Assembly: GCA_045807725.1 (NCBI GenBank)
Contig: JBJMGV010000018.1
Coordinates: 1-64,000, forward strand
Length of the DNA stretch: 64,000 nt
Direction of reading: 5' to 3'
From: DATENM01 sp045807725
GTDB taxonomy: Bacteria; Acidobacteriota; Blastocatellia; UBA7656
A program made the position numbers and the translations under genes. Shown in pieces: positions 47,444 through 56,203 of this stretch; position 1 is the first letter of the stretch, and every line of letters starts with the position of its first letter. Below the pieces are notes generated by a model that made no database searches, had not been told where the DNA came from, and saw only the letters and a program-made list of their open reading frames with translations.

Positions 47444-48640
47444 ATGTATACCGCAGAGTCTTTGACCTCTTTACGATCTGAGACAAGACCGAAGTCCTTA
47501 TCCGATCCGTCGCCTCGCATCGGGTTATATCTTCTATCGGCTAATCGGACCGCGTACCTTATTTCCAAGATTCTTGCATTGGGTGGCTGCCATGTGTGGG
47601 TGCGGTTTGAAATCCCGCTGGAAGAATTGCTCAGGAAATCAAACCAATTGGCCGACATTGAAAAAGAATATTGCTCCTGGCTTTTTTCTGAGACACATGT
47701 TGAGATTTTGGATGGCGGCGATGCCCCCCCAGCCGTTGATTGTTTACTTTATCAAGTTGACTATTCGCGCCCTCGCCAACCTGAAGCGTTGTTGGCCTGG
47801 ATGGCTAAGTCCGGTCACATAACGGCATGGAATACGAATTACGCGGAAAAAGATTGGTGGCAGCTTTTTAGCACCGATCTCCGAATGGCTATCAAATTCA
47901 CTAGATTCTTGCTACGCACTTCTCGCGTCGTGGTGGCTTGCGGCAGAACTCGGCTGCGGCCCACTACGGTTTTGAGCCGAGGCCAACGGCAGGGCTATTT
48001 TGTGCATCCCAAGTTCCTGCGCGAGCCGGAACTCTATGCGGAAATGTTTGCCGAAAGCTGGAGCGCCGAGTCTCCACGCCCAGTCCGTTTGATTTTCTCC
48101 GGCAATCCTGTACCGGAGGAGCGTCGTCAACTCATAGACAGACTCAAGGGCTTTTTGTCAGAACAGCCGGATGTCCAACTGATCGATCACTATGAAAAAA
48201 TAGCGACGCGTGCGGCCTTGCCATCTTCTGACAAGGCGCTGGTCTTGTGGATGGTGCGCGCCAATTCACGTGACCCGCAATGGCACTTGCGCCGCGACGT
48301 TATTCCGCCGTCGCAGTGGCCGCTGGTCCTGCGAATGTGTGATTTTGCATTCTGCCCGCCGGGGGACGAACGCAAGACTCACCGTGTCGTCGAAGCGCTC
48401 TTGCAGGGTGTCATTCCCATCCTCGATTGCCCAGAGGAATATGACTTAGGCTTGCGCGATGGCGTGAACTGTCTTGTTGTTTGCAATGGACAGTGGGACA
48501 AAGGGGTGCAACGCGCATTAAGTATGCCTGCCGAAGAGGTCATCCGACTCCGAAGGGCGATTCAAGAACTGGCACAAACTGAACTATACCCCACAGGTGC
48601 GGCACGCCGCTGGTTATGCCGCTTGGGCTTTGAGCGTTGA
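47444..48640 (+). CDS. Exostosin-like (GT47) glycosyltransferase
   Basis: This 398-aa protein has the C-terminal exostosin signature DFAFCPPGDERKTHRVVEALLQ...GVIPIL (residues 304-326) with the conserved Arg and Glu that contact the nucleotide sugar. The N-terminal 200 residues are diverged. It is more AT-rich than the housekeeping genes, as are the following genes. No signal peptide is present, so it acts in the cytoplasm on the growing glycan. The sugar is unknown. Confidence 0.72.
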   Translation: MYTAESLTSLRSETRPKSLSDPSPRIGLYLLSANRTAYLISKILALGGCHVWVRFEIPLEELLRKSNQLADIEKEYCSWLFSETHVEILDGGDAPPAVDCLLYQVDYSRPRQPEALLAWMAKSGHITAWNTNYAEKDWWQLFSTDLRMAIKFTRFLLRTSRVVVACGRTRLRPTTVLSRGQRQGYFVHPKFLREPELYAEMFAESWSAESPRPVRLIFSGNPVPEERRQLIDRLKGFLSEQPDVQLIDHYEKIATRAALPSSDKALVLWMVRANSRDPQWHLRRDVIPPSQWPLVLRMCDFAFCPPGDERKTHRVVEALLQGVIPILDCPEEYDLGLRDGVNCLVVCNGQWDKGVQRALSMPAEEVIRLRRAIQELAQTELYPTGAARRWLCRLGFER

Positions 48641-48711
48641 AAGCGACCGCAAATTCTGAATGCCTTCTCGTACCTGATCGTAAACGGGATTGCAAAGGGA
48701 TGATGTACTGA

Positions 48712-49701
48712 ATGCGGGATCTGGTTTCGATTCTTATTCCGTGTTACAACAGCGCCCCGTGGATAGGGCGGGCCATCGAAACGGCGCTCGCGCAGACGTG
48801 GCCGAATAAAGAGGTCGTCGTTCTGGATGACGGATCAACGGACGGGAGCTTTGAAGTCATCCAGCAGTATGCGTCACAGATTCGCGTGGCAAGGCAAGCC
48901 AACCGTGGGCAGAATGCTTCTCGCAACCGTCTCACGGAATTGAGTCGCGGCGCGTGGCTGGCCTATCTCGACGCCGACGATGAAATGTCTCCCGACTGTG
49001 TTGAAAAAAAAATGGAGTTTGCTCAAGAGGCAGATGCCGTTTACGGAACGGTGGAAGTCGCCTGCTTTCTCGATCTGGAGAAGACTCGCTATACGGTTCA
49101 AACTGCCGAGACGTTTGCAGACCCCATCGTAGCAGCTTTCTGGTGGAGTTATCCTAATACAAGCTCTTTCATGTTCCGCAAAGCAGCCGTGTTGGACGTG
49201 GGCGGGTGGAACGCGGAGATCAAGAACTGCACCGATTATGATCTCTACTTCAAACTGCTGATTAAGAATAAGCGTTTCCGCGCGGCTCCTGAATCTCAGA
49301 CGCTATATCGACAATGGAGTACATCCCAGGCCGTTTACCAAGACCCGCAACGCAAGCTTCGGACTCGCCTTCAGGTATTATGGCACGCGGCGCACGAGTT
49401 CGATGCGGCGGGGTTGCTCAACAACGAACGACGCGAGGCATTCGAGCAAGCCGCCTTCGGTGTCGTGCGGATGCTTTATAACTTCAATCCCGTGGTCGCT
49501 CACCGCGAGTACGCCAAGTTAATAGGATGGAATCCGCGCTTCCATCCGACCGCAAAGACCTTCTCTCCAACGTACAGGTCTGTATACAAGCTCGCAGGAT
49601 TTGCGGTGACTGAACATCTGGCCTATTTGGCGCGGCGGCTGAACCCGGTAACTAAGCCGCTCCCCGGTGTCGATCCTAAGACGGGGCTACCTTATACCTA
49701 A
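48712..49701 (+). CDS. GT2 family glycosyltransferase
   Basis: This 329-aa GT-A enzyme opens with VSILIPCYNSAPWIGRAIETAL and has VLDDGSTDGS, the metal-binding DxD in YLDADDEM (residues about 85-92) and CTDYDLYFKLL near 180, the usual base region. It adds a sugar from a nucleotide donor in the cytoplasm. The start has no strong ribosome site, but the N-terminus fits the family. Confidence 0.9.
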   Translation: MRDLVSILIPCYNSAPWIGRAIETALAQTWPNKEVVVLDDGSTDGSFEVIQQYASQIRVARQANRGQNASRNRLTELSRGAWLAYLDADDEMSPDCVEKKMEFAQEADAVYGTVEVACFLDLEKTRYTVQTAETFADPIVAAFWWSYPNTSSFMFRKAAVLDVGGWNAEIKNCTDYDLYFKLLIKNKRFRAAPESQTLYRQWSTSQAVYQDPQRKLRTRLQVLWHAAHEFDAAGLLNNERREAFEQAAFGVVRMLYNFNPVVAHREYAKLIGWNPRFHPTAKTFSPTYRSVYKLAGFAVTEHLAYLARRLNPVTKPLPGVDPKTGLPYT

Positions 49702-49710
49702 CCCCGGCAT

Positions 49711-51126
49711 ATGCAAAATGGGTTAGCCGAAGGAGCCATAGCCGGCGGCGTTCTCGCAATGGGTGCCGGAGCCTGGTGGCGTTTGCGTACGTATTCTCGT
49801 CTACTCGGTTACAAGCCGCAGCATAGCTATGGGCCGGTCATCCGACCGCGCCGCGTGCGCGAACTGCGCGTGCGATGTCGCCACGATTCCTTTCACGGGC
49901 CTGCGGGGGAGTTGCCGGTGAGCGCCTTTTTGCAGATGAACGTGACGGCTACTTCCGCAGGAAAATGGCGCGACCCTTTCATTGAGATTCGTCATGCCGG
50001 TGTCGTCGGACATCAGTATTTCGAGCGCGGGGCGCAGGGGGCACGATGGCTCAACCTCAGCCGTTGGATGGCGCTATCGCCGGCTGATGCTGATACGGAA
50101 GTCCACCTCTGCGGCGGACGATTGACGTGGCAGGAACAAGATGCGCGGCTGTGGCTTTTTTCTGATCGAGTCGAACCATCCGAGCAAGTCATCGTTGTTG
50201 CTCCCCACCCGGATGATGCAGAGGTTGCAGCCTTTGGCTTTTACGGCTCAACCCGAGCCACTGTCGTGACTATCACAAGCGGTGATGATAGTGGACGGTT
50301 GGATCATCTGAACGGAGCGGCGATGGCACTGCCGCGCGCCCTAATGGCGCGTTTGCGTGTGTGGGACAGCCTACACATTCCTGCAATCGGAGGGATTGCC
50401 GCTGAACAGGCCGTGAACCTGTGCTACCCGGATGGGCAACTGGCGAGCATGCGGACGAACCCCGCTCACGAGTTCGGTTCCCGTAGCGGTGCGGATGTTA
50501 ATTATGCAGAACTCCGACAGATGAATGCATCGAGCCTTCTTGATCATACTCAGTTTCGTTGCTCCTGGGACTCGCTTGTGCAGGATTTGGTGACGATCTT
50601 TTCGCGGCGGCGACCCGACATTGTGGCTGCGCCTCTGCCGCTGATCGATCCACATCCTGATCATGGTTTGACCACCTTAGCCGTTTGCGAAGCGCTGAAG
50701 CGTTGCGGGCTGGACAGCGTGCGACTATTTCTCTACGTCGTTCACAATCGCTGGACCGAACTCTATCCCTTCGGGCCGGCTGGGAGCGGAGTGGGATTGC
50801 CGCCCGATTTCGACCAGATGGGCATCGAATGTGATGCGTTATATTCACACACCCTGTCACCTGAACAACAGATGTTGAAGCTCTTCGCCCTCGAAGCGAT
50901 GCATGACCTGCGTGACATCAACACGCCTGCCTTACCGGATTGGAAAAGTGAAGTAAGGCGGCTGAAGACATGGCTTGGCGCTCAACTTCGCGGCCTTAGT
51001 AATCCTCCTACCAGTTTTCTGCGCCGCGCGGTGCGCCCGGATGAAGTGTTCTTTGTAATGGGCATCGCTGATGCGGAGCGCCTCGCGCTCGACCACGCCA
51101 GGCAGGCGGCAGAGGGTAGGCAATGA
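49711..51126 (+). CDS. PIG-L family deacetylase
   Basis: This 471-aa protein has a short hydrophobic N-terminus (residues 7-22) and an unfamiliar domain of about 150 residues. A PIG-L/LmbE zinc deacetylase follows, with PHPDDAE (metal His, Asp, Asp at about 166-172), TSGDDSGR and DPHPDHGLTT (third His). Such enzymes remove N-acetyl from GlcNAc-type sugars. In this locus it probably edits a residue of the glycan or its lipid-linked intermediate. The stop overlaps the next gene by four bases (ATGA). Confidence 0.9.
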   Translation: MQNGLAEGAIAGGVLAMGAGAWWRLRTYSRLLGYKPQHSYGPVIRPRRVRELRVRCRHDSFHGPAGELPVSAFLQMNVTATSAGKWRDPFIEIRHAGVVGHQYFERGAQGARWLNLSRWMALSPADADTEVHLCGGRLTWQEQDARLWLFSDRVEPSEQVIVVAPHPDDAEVAAFGFYGSTRATVVTITSGDDSGRLDHLNGAAMALPRALMARLRVWDSLHIPAIGGIAAEQAVNLCYPDGQLASMRTNPAHEFGSRSGADVNYAELRQMNASSLLDHTQFRCSWDSLVQDLVTIFSRRRPDIVAAPLPLIDPHPDHGLTTLAVCEALKRCGLDSVRLFLYVVHNRWTELYPFGPAGSGVGLPPDFDQMGIECDALYSHTLSPEQQMLKLFALEAMHDLRDINTPALPDWKSEVRRLKTWLGAQLRGLSNPPTSFLRRAVRPDEVFFVMGIADAERLALDHARQAAEGRQ

Positions 51127-52169
51127 ACATAGAAGTTGTCAGCGCGCGCGCGTTAGATAGTACGCTTCGTGATCGATGGCAGCAGTTACAACAATCCAAC
51201 CCGTCGCTGGAGAGTCCTTATTTTTGCATCGAGTTTACCGAGGCTGTTGCGCAAACCCGGACCGATGTGGAAGTGGCGCTGATTAAAGCGGGCGGAGAGG
51301 TTGTGGCGTTCTTTCCCTTTCAGAGGAATCGCTGGTCAGTGGGAAAGCCGGTTGGGGGAATGATTTCAGATTATCAGGGGATTATTTGTGAGCCTGACTT
51401 TGCTTGTGACCCCACTGAACTATTGAAAGCGTGCTCGCTACTGGCATGGGATTTTGATCATCTGCTGGTTTCGCAATCTTTCTTTGCGACCTACCATCGG
51501 CATCAGGAAGGCTCGCCCATACTGGACCTGTCGGAAGGGTATGAGGCTTATGCAAGGCAAACCCACGCGGCACGTGGGAAGCTTAGCAAGCTTCAGCGTC
51601 TCCTTGAGCGCGAAGTTGGCCCTCTGCGATTTGTCTTGCACTCTAATGACGCGAGCGATTTTGAGCAGGTGCTTGGCTGGAAATCGGCTCAATACAAGCG
51701 CACCGGCATCAAAGACATTTTCACCAACGACTGGGTCCGCCAAACTTTGGAACGGATACACGCAACGCAAGGCAAAAAACTTTCCGGCATGCTCTCTCTT
51801 TTGTATGCGGGAGAGCGCCTGATCGCGGGCCACTTCGGCATGCGAACCAGCCGGACTTGGCATTACTGGTTCCCTGCTTATGATCCCGATTATTCGCGCT
51901 ATTCGCCCGGCTTCACACTGTTGTTGAAGATGGCCGAATCGGCTCCCGGTATGGGAATTAAGACCATCGATCTCGGCAAAGGCATGAGTTCCTACAAAGA
52001 GCGCCTTAAGAACGGGCATGTGATGATTGCCGATGGCAGTGTCGAACCATCTTCGTTGCTGAAGCTTGGGCGGCAACTCAAGAAACGAAGCCGAACGGCC
52101 TTGCGTGAGCTGCTTTTGCGTACGCCGTTAGATCAGCCGACGCGCAAGCTCGTCAACTATTTTCGGTAG
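51123..52169 (+). CDS. FemAB/BioF2-like GNAT acyltransferase
   Basis: This 348-aa protein matches the Acetyltransf_6 (FemAB-like) type found in exopolysaccharide loci. Features are CSLLAWDFDHLLVS, RGKLSKLQRLLERE near 145-160, the core segment YAGERLIAGHFGMRT, and KTIDLGKGMSSYKERLKNG at the end. It may transfer an acyl group to an amino sugar freed by the adjacent PIG-L deacetylase, which would explain their four-base overlap. Acyl donor and target are unknown. Its 3' end overlaps the convergent methyltransferase gene by 17 bp. Confidence 0.85.
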   Translation: MNIEVVSARALDSTLRDRWQQLQQSNPSLESPYFCIEFTEAVAQTRTDVEVALIKAGGEVVAFFPFQRNRWSVGKPVGGMISDYQGIICEPDFACDPTELLKACSLLAWDFDHLLVSQSFFATYHRHQEGSPILDLSEGYEAYARQTHAARGKLSKLQRLLEREVGPLRFVLHSNDASDFEQVLGWKSAQYKRTGIKDIFTNDWVRQTLERIHATQGKKLSGMLSLLYAGERLIAGHFGMRTSRTWHYWFPAYDPDYSRYSPGFTLLLKMAESAPGMGIKTIDLGKGMSSYKERLKNGHVMIADGSVEPSSLLKLGRQLKKRSRTALRELLLRTPLDQPTRKLVNYFR

Positions 52170-52863
52170 GCGCAGCCGCAGGCGTTGCCGTGTAGATGAA
52201 ACAGAGTCGATTCTCCGACAGGGTAAAATGCTGTTGCAGCGAAAGCCATGCGTAATCCTTGATCTGCGTCTCGAATTTAGATTCTCGCGGCAGGTTACAG
52301 ACCACCAGCAGTTCACGCGGCGTCGCCATCAGCGACAGGCGAAGATTGGCCAACACGGCGGAGAGCACTTCTCCATAGAAAGGATTGTTGAAATAGACCA
52401 GCGTAACGTCGGGCGGAATCGTATAGGCGGCGGCGTTGGCTGTGGCGATCTCAATCTGCTGGCAGCGCAGCTTGTGTTTACAGTGGACAAAGTTTTGTTT
52501 AGCGATGTCGGAAAGCTCTTCAGAAATCTCGACCCCCATCACACGCTGGAACGGATACATTGCGGCTGAAATCATGGCCCGACCCATGCCCGCCCCGAAA
52601 TCGAGAAAGACGTGCTCGGCGGGAGCGATTCCAAGCGCCTTGACGATTTCGGGAATGCTGACATAATCACTCGCGCTGTAGTACTTGTATTCCTGGTTAT
52701 TAATCCCGAACTCACTCAGATCAATAACCGCGTCTGTATAGACCCCTAGCCGCCATTCTTGAAAACGCCCGTATCCACGACGAACAAGAGAGCGCAAGGC
52801 CTGGCTCATTCCATTTGATTGAACTTGCTTGGTGAAGTTCTTGATCGTACCGATGATGCTCAT
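52153..52863 (-). CDS. Class I SAM-dependent methyltransferase
   Basis: This 236-aa protein has a Rossmann methyltransferase core: VFLDFGAGMGRAMISAAMYP (motif I), GVEISEELSDIAKQN (motif II) and DVTLVYFNNPF (NNPF in place of NPPY). The ATG at 52861-52863 (MSIIGTIKNF) fits the family; a longer frame to 52929 adds an unlikely N-terminus. It is the only minus-strand gene in the polysaccharide locus and overlaps the end of the upstream gene. It may methylate the glycan end, but a protein or small-molecule target is possible. Confidence 0.82.
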   Translation of the reverse strand: MSIIGTIKNFTKQVQSNGMSQALRSLVRRGYGRFQEWRLGVYTDAVIDLSEFGINNQEYKYYSASDYVSIPEIVKALGIAPAEHVFLDFGAGMGRAMISAAMYPFQRVMGVEISEELSDIAKQNFVHCKHKLRCQQIEIATANAAAYTIPPDVTLVYFNNPFYGEVLSAVLANLRLSLMATPRELLVVCNLPRESKFETQIKDYAWLSLQQHFTLSENRLCFIYTATPAAAPTENS

Positions 52864-52975
52864 ACTTGGTCGGCAACTTTGGGTGTTGTAAAGAAGAAGC
52901 AGTATACCATGAGGACATGGGGCAAACACAGAGCGCGCTCTTCACCTTCAGCGCCGGCCCAATAATCGTTTGACT

Positions 52976-53932
52976 ATGGAATACCTGCCAATCTCTGCCG
53001 TTATCCCAACGCGCGACAGAGCTGCCATAATTGACCGGGCTTTCGAGAGCCTTCTGTCACGCGGGACGCTGCCCGCCGAGATCATCGTTATTGATGCCTC
53101 GACGGATTCAACCACTCAGGCCGTTATGGACCGCTATGCCGCACGGGTGCCCTCAGGCTGTGCCTTTATCTGGCAGCCCGCCGTTCAAGCGGGGGCTGCG
53201 GTGCAACGTAATCAGGGCGTTGCTTGCGCAACCCAGCCGTTTATCTGTTTCTTTGACGATGACATTTTATTTGAGACCGATTGCCTCAGCGAACTCCTAC
53301 GCACGCTCGAAGCCGATCCGAATTTAGGCGGCGTTAATGCCATCATTGTAAACCAGAGCTATCACCCGCCCGGACGAGTCAGTCGTGTGATGTTTCGCTT
53401 TTTGCACGGCCAGCAGGAATCGAGCTATGCCGGTAAGGTCATCGGCCCTGCCTTCAACTTGTTGCCTGAAAACCGTGATGATCTGCCTGTAGTTGTGCCG
53501 GTTGACTGGTTGAATTTAGGCTGTACGCTCTATAGGCGCGAGGCGCTTCCGACGCCGCCTTTTGATCTATTATTTACCGGCTATTCCATGCTGGAAGACT
53601 TGACGCTCTCGCTATGCGTCGCTAAGCGCTGGCGATTAGCCAACGTTCGCACGGCGCGGATTTTTCACGACTCGCAGCCCGGTAAGCACAAGTCCGACGT
53701 GGCGGAGCTGGCCCGAATGGAATTGGTAAACCGTTTCTTCGTGATGACTCGCGTTCTGGAGCGGACAGATTTATCTGATTATGGCAAATTCTTACTGTTT
53801 CAAGCCTTCATTATAGCCAGCAGTTTCAATGCTCAGAACTGGCAGCGAACCGTCCCAAAAATTTTGTGGGGCAAACTACAAGGCGTCGGGCAGCTACTTT
53901 TCGGTGGCGTTCCCTCTCTAAACTCGCAATAA
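52976..53932 (+). CDS. GT2 family glycosyltransferase
   Basis: This 318-aa GT-A enzyme has PISAVIPTRDRAAIIDRAFESL at the start, VIDASTDST, the metal motif FFDDDILFE (near 95-102) and MLEDLTLSLCVAKR at the catalytic base position. I chose the ATG at 52976 over a TTG two codons earlier. It lies 112 bp from the divergent methyltransferase start, so that gap holds two promoters or read-through signals. Confidence 0.88.
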   Translation: MEYLPISAVIPTRDRAAIIDRAFESLLSRGTLPAEIIVIDASTDSTTQAVMDRYAARVPSGCAFIWQPAVQAGAAVQRNQGVACATQPFICFFDDDILFETDCLSELLRTLEADPNLGGVNAIIVNQSYHPPGRVSRVMFRFLHGQQESSYAGKVIGPAFNLLPENRDDLPVVVPVDWLNLGCTLYRREALPTPPFDLLFTGYSMLEDLTLSLCVAKRWRLANVRTARIFHDSQPGKHKSDVAELARMELVNRFFVMTRVLERTDLSDYGKFLLFQAFIIASSFNAQNWQRTVPKILWGKLQGVGQLLFGGVPSLNSQ

Positions 53933-53985
53933 GTGCAGCCCTAATTGAAACGGTCAGGCCCCATGGGATACAAGAGGACTATAAG

Positions 53986-54855
53986 ATGATACCAATGGTG
54001 CTGATTGGCATTGTGACCTGGAATAGAGCCGAGATCCTTCCTAAAGCAATCACTTCGGCCCTGAGCCAAGCCTATCCGAGCCTACAGGTTGCCCTTGTGG
54101 ATAATGCGTCCACCGATGCCACGCCCGAATTGGCCGCTCACTTCCCAAAGGTCTGCTGGATACGGTGGGAAGAAAATCGCGGCTACATGGCGGCGCGCAA
54201 TCATTTCATGGCGATGGAAGGAGCCGCCTACTTTGTCAGCCTGGACGACGATGCATGGTTTCTTCAGGGTGATGAAATCAGGATTGCGGTCGATCACCTG
54301 GAGCGTCATCCGCAAGTAGCAGCGGTGGCTTTTGACATTGTCTCTCCAGACCATCCTCAATCCGCTCCGCGAACCGCACCTCACCCGACCGCGATCTTCA
54401 TCGGCTGCGGGCATGTCTTACGTCTTTCTGCCGTTCACGAAGTGGGAGGGTACGAAGCATCGCCGGGCAGTTACGGCGGCGAAGAGAAAGACCTCTGTTT
54501 GCGTTTACTGGATGCAGGCTATCAGATTGTGAAGCTTCCCGGTGTGCATGTGTGGCACGATAAAACGCCGGTCGCGCGCAATCTCGCCGCGCAGCATCGC
54601 TCAGGCGTCTGCAATGATCTGGTCCTGACATTGCGCCGAACGCCGGCCCTGATCTTGCCTGCCGTGCTACCCGTGAAGCTCTTTCGCCATTGGAAATTTT
54701 CGCAGCGCAACGGCTTGAGCGATTCATGCCGTGAAGGCTTTAAGCTCTTCTTCCGTTCCGCTCCCGGAATTTGGAAATCACGTCGCCCGGTTAAAGCGGC
54801 AACGTTACGCGCCTTTGTCCGATTGACAGAACAAGGCTCTCCTTCCGGCGCCTAA
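53986..54855 (+). CDS. GT2 family glycosyltransferase
   Basis: This 289-aa rhamnosyltransferase-like GT-A enzyme has IGIVTWNRAEILPKAITSAL, VDNASTDATPE, the metal motif SLDDDAWF (near 87-94) and GGEEKDLCLRLLDAGY at the catalytic base position. The ATG at 53986 has AGAGGA 8 nt upstream; the frame before it overlaps the previous gene and has no sense. The product type matches WbbL/RfbF-like enzymes, but the sugar cannot be told. Confidence 0.9.
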   Translation: MIPMVLIGIVTWNRAEILPKAITSALSQAYPSLQVALVDNASTDATPELAAHFPKVCWIRWEENRGYMAARNHFMAMEGAAYFVSLDDDAWFLQGDEIRIAVDHLERHPQVAAVAFDIVSPDHPQSAPRTAPHPTAIFIGCGHVLRLSAVHEVGGYEASPGSYGGEEKDLCLRLLDAGYQIVKLPGVHVWHDKTPVARNLAAQHRSGVCNDLVLTLRRTPALILPAVLPVKLFRHWKFSQRNGLSDSCREGFKLFFRSAPGIWKSRRPVKAATLRAFVRLTEQGSPSGA

Positions 54856-54877
54856 ACCACAGTCTTGAGTCATTGAA

Positions 54878-55534
54878 ATGAGAACATTGGAGCGTAGGCT
54901 GCTTTATGTACAGTATGGATGTGGTCAGCACTCGCCGTCCTCCTGGCTCAATTATGATGTGAGTCCCACCTTACGACTACAGAAACTGCCCGTCGTCAAA
55001 CACGTAATGAACTGGCGCGGACGGCTGGTCTTTTCGCCGAATGTTCGATATGGCGATATTCGCAAACGGCTGCCGTTGCCAGCCGAATCCTGCCGCGCCA
55101 TCTACTGCTCGCATGTGCTGGAACACCTCGCGCTCAATGATTTCTATGTCGCGCTGGCTAATACTTACTGGCATCTGGAGAAGGGCGGCATCTTTCGTTT
55201 TGTAATGCCCGATTTGAAATCGCAAGTGGAAGATTACCTGTCTTCGACCTCGCCTAACGCATCGATACGGTTTATGGAATATACAGGTCTGGGTAAACGG
55301 TCGCGCCCGCATGGTTTGCTTGAGATCATCAGGAATGTTTGGGGCAATAGCCACCATCTGTGGATGTGGGACGAACAATCGATGCGTATCGCCCTAGCCG
55401 ATGTAGGGTTCCGGCAAATTCGCCGCGCTCAATTTAACGATAATCCCGATTCACGATTTCACGATGTCGAAACGCCGCAGTCGTGGGGAATCACAGAAGG
55501 GTATGTGACGTTGGGAATGGAATGCATCAAGTGA
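54878..55534 (+). CDS. SAM-dependent methyltransferase-like protein
   Basis: This 218-aa protein resembles the short methyltransferases of O-antigen loci: YVQYGCGQHSPSSWLNYD (motif I, with GCG), YGDIRKRLPLPAESCRAIYCSHVLEHL (motif II/III) and LEKGGIFRFVMPDLK. Motif I is shorter than in full-length enzymes. It may methylate a glycan residue, possibly capping the chain end recognised by the Wzt-like domain. That last step is inference. Confidence 0.82.
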   Translation: MRTLERRLLYVQYGCGQHSPSSWLNYDVSPTLRLQKLPVVKHVMNWRGRLVFSPNVRYGDIRKRLPLPAESCRAIYCSHVLEHLALNDFYVALANTYWHLEKGGIFRFVMPDLKSQVEDYLSSTSPNASIRFMEYTGLGKRSRPHGLLEIIRNVWGNSHHLWMWDEQSMRIALADVGFRQIRRAQFNDNPDSRFHDVETPQSWGITEGYVTLGMECIK

Positions 55535-55627
55535 TCTGAGCTGTGATCATCAACCTTAACAAGATCACGATTCCGAAGTTCTGCATCCACGAGATGAGTT
55601 CATAACTGTCTTCCGGTACGCCTTCCA

Positions 55628-56203
55628 ATGCGGCTCAATCTAGAAGCCTTTCTTACACGCATCCCACGCGGACTAACCAGCCGTATTCGACTCGCGGTTT
55701 ACCGCCTTCTGGGTATGAAGCAAGGCGTGCGAAACCGTATCGAAGGCGGCGGTCGTTGCCGTCGGCTGCGGCAGATCGAGATCGGCAATTACAATGCGTT
55801 CACACAAGGGTGCTGGCTCTGGCCCGAAGATACGGACTGTGACGATGTGCGTATACGGATTGGCGATGGGAACTATTTCAATCGCAATCTAATGATTGAT
55901 GCGTGTGGGTACGTCGAGATTGGCGATGAGAACATGTTCGGCCCCGATGTCTATATCACCGATAGCAATCACACCTTTGGCTCAGGTGTTTCTCCCAAAG
56001 CTGCGCCGATGCAGACGGGGCGTGTCCGCATCGGCAATCGCTGCTGGATCGGGGCGAAGGCGGTGATCTTAAAAGATGTTGAATTGGGAGATGGCGCGGT
56101 GGTCGGCGCGGGCGCGGTCGTTACGCGCAGTGTGCCGCCGGGCGTCGTTGTCGCAGGGGTCCCCGCCCGGCAGGTCTCGCGGGTAAGGAAGGCAGACGCG
56201 TGA
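55628..56203 (+). CDS. Left-handed beta-helix (hexapeptide) acyltransferase
   Basis: This 191-aa WcaF/WbbJ-like O-acetyltransferase shows hexapeptide repeats from about residue 60 to 180, with active-site His in ITDSNHTFGSG and the family ending GNRCWIGAKAVILKDVELGDGAVVGAGAVVT split over several turns. It should acetylate a sugar of the glycan. The stop overlaps the next start (GTGA). Confidence 0.9.
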   Translation: MRLNLEAFLTRIPRGLTSRIRLAVYRLLGMKQGVRNRIEGGGRCRRLRQIEIGNYNAFTQGCWLWPEDTDCDDVRIRIGDGNYFNRNLMIDACGYVEIGDENMFGPDVYITDSNHTFGSGVSPKAAPMQTGRVRIGNRCWIGAKAVILKDVELGDGAVVGAGAVVTRSVPPGVVVAGVPARQVSRVRKADA

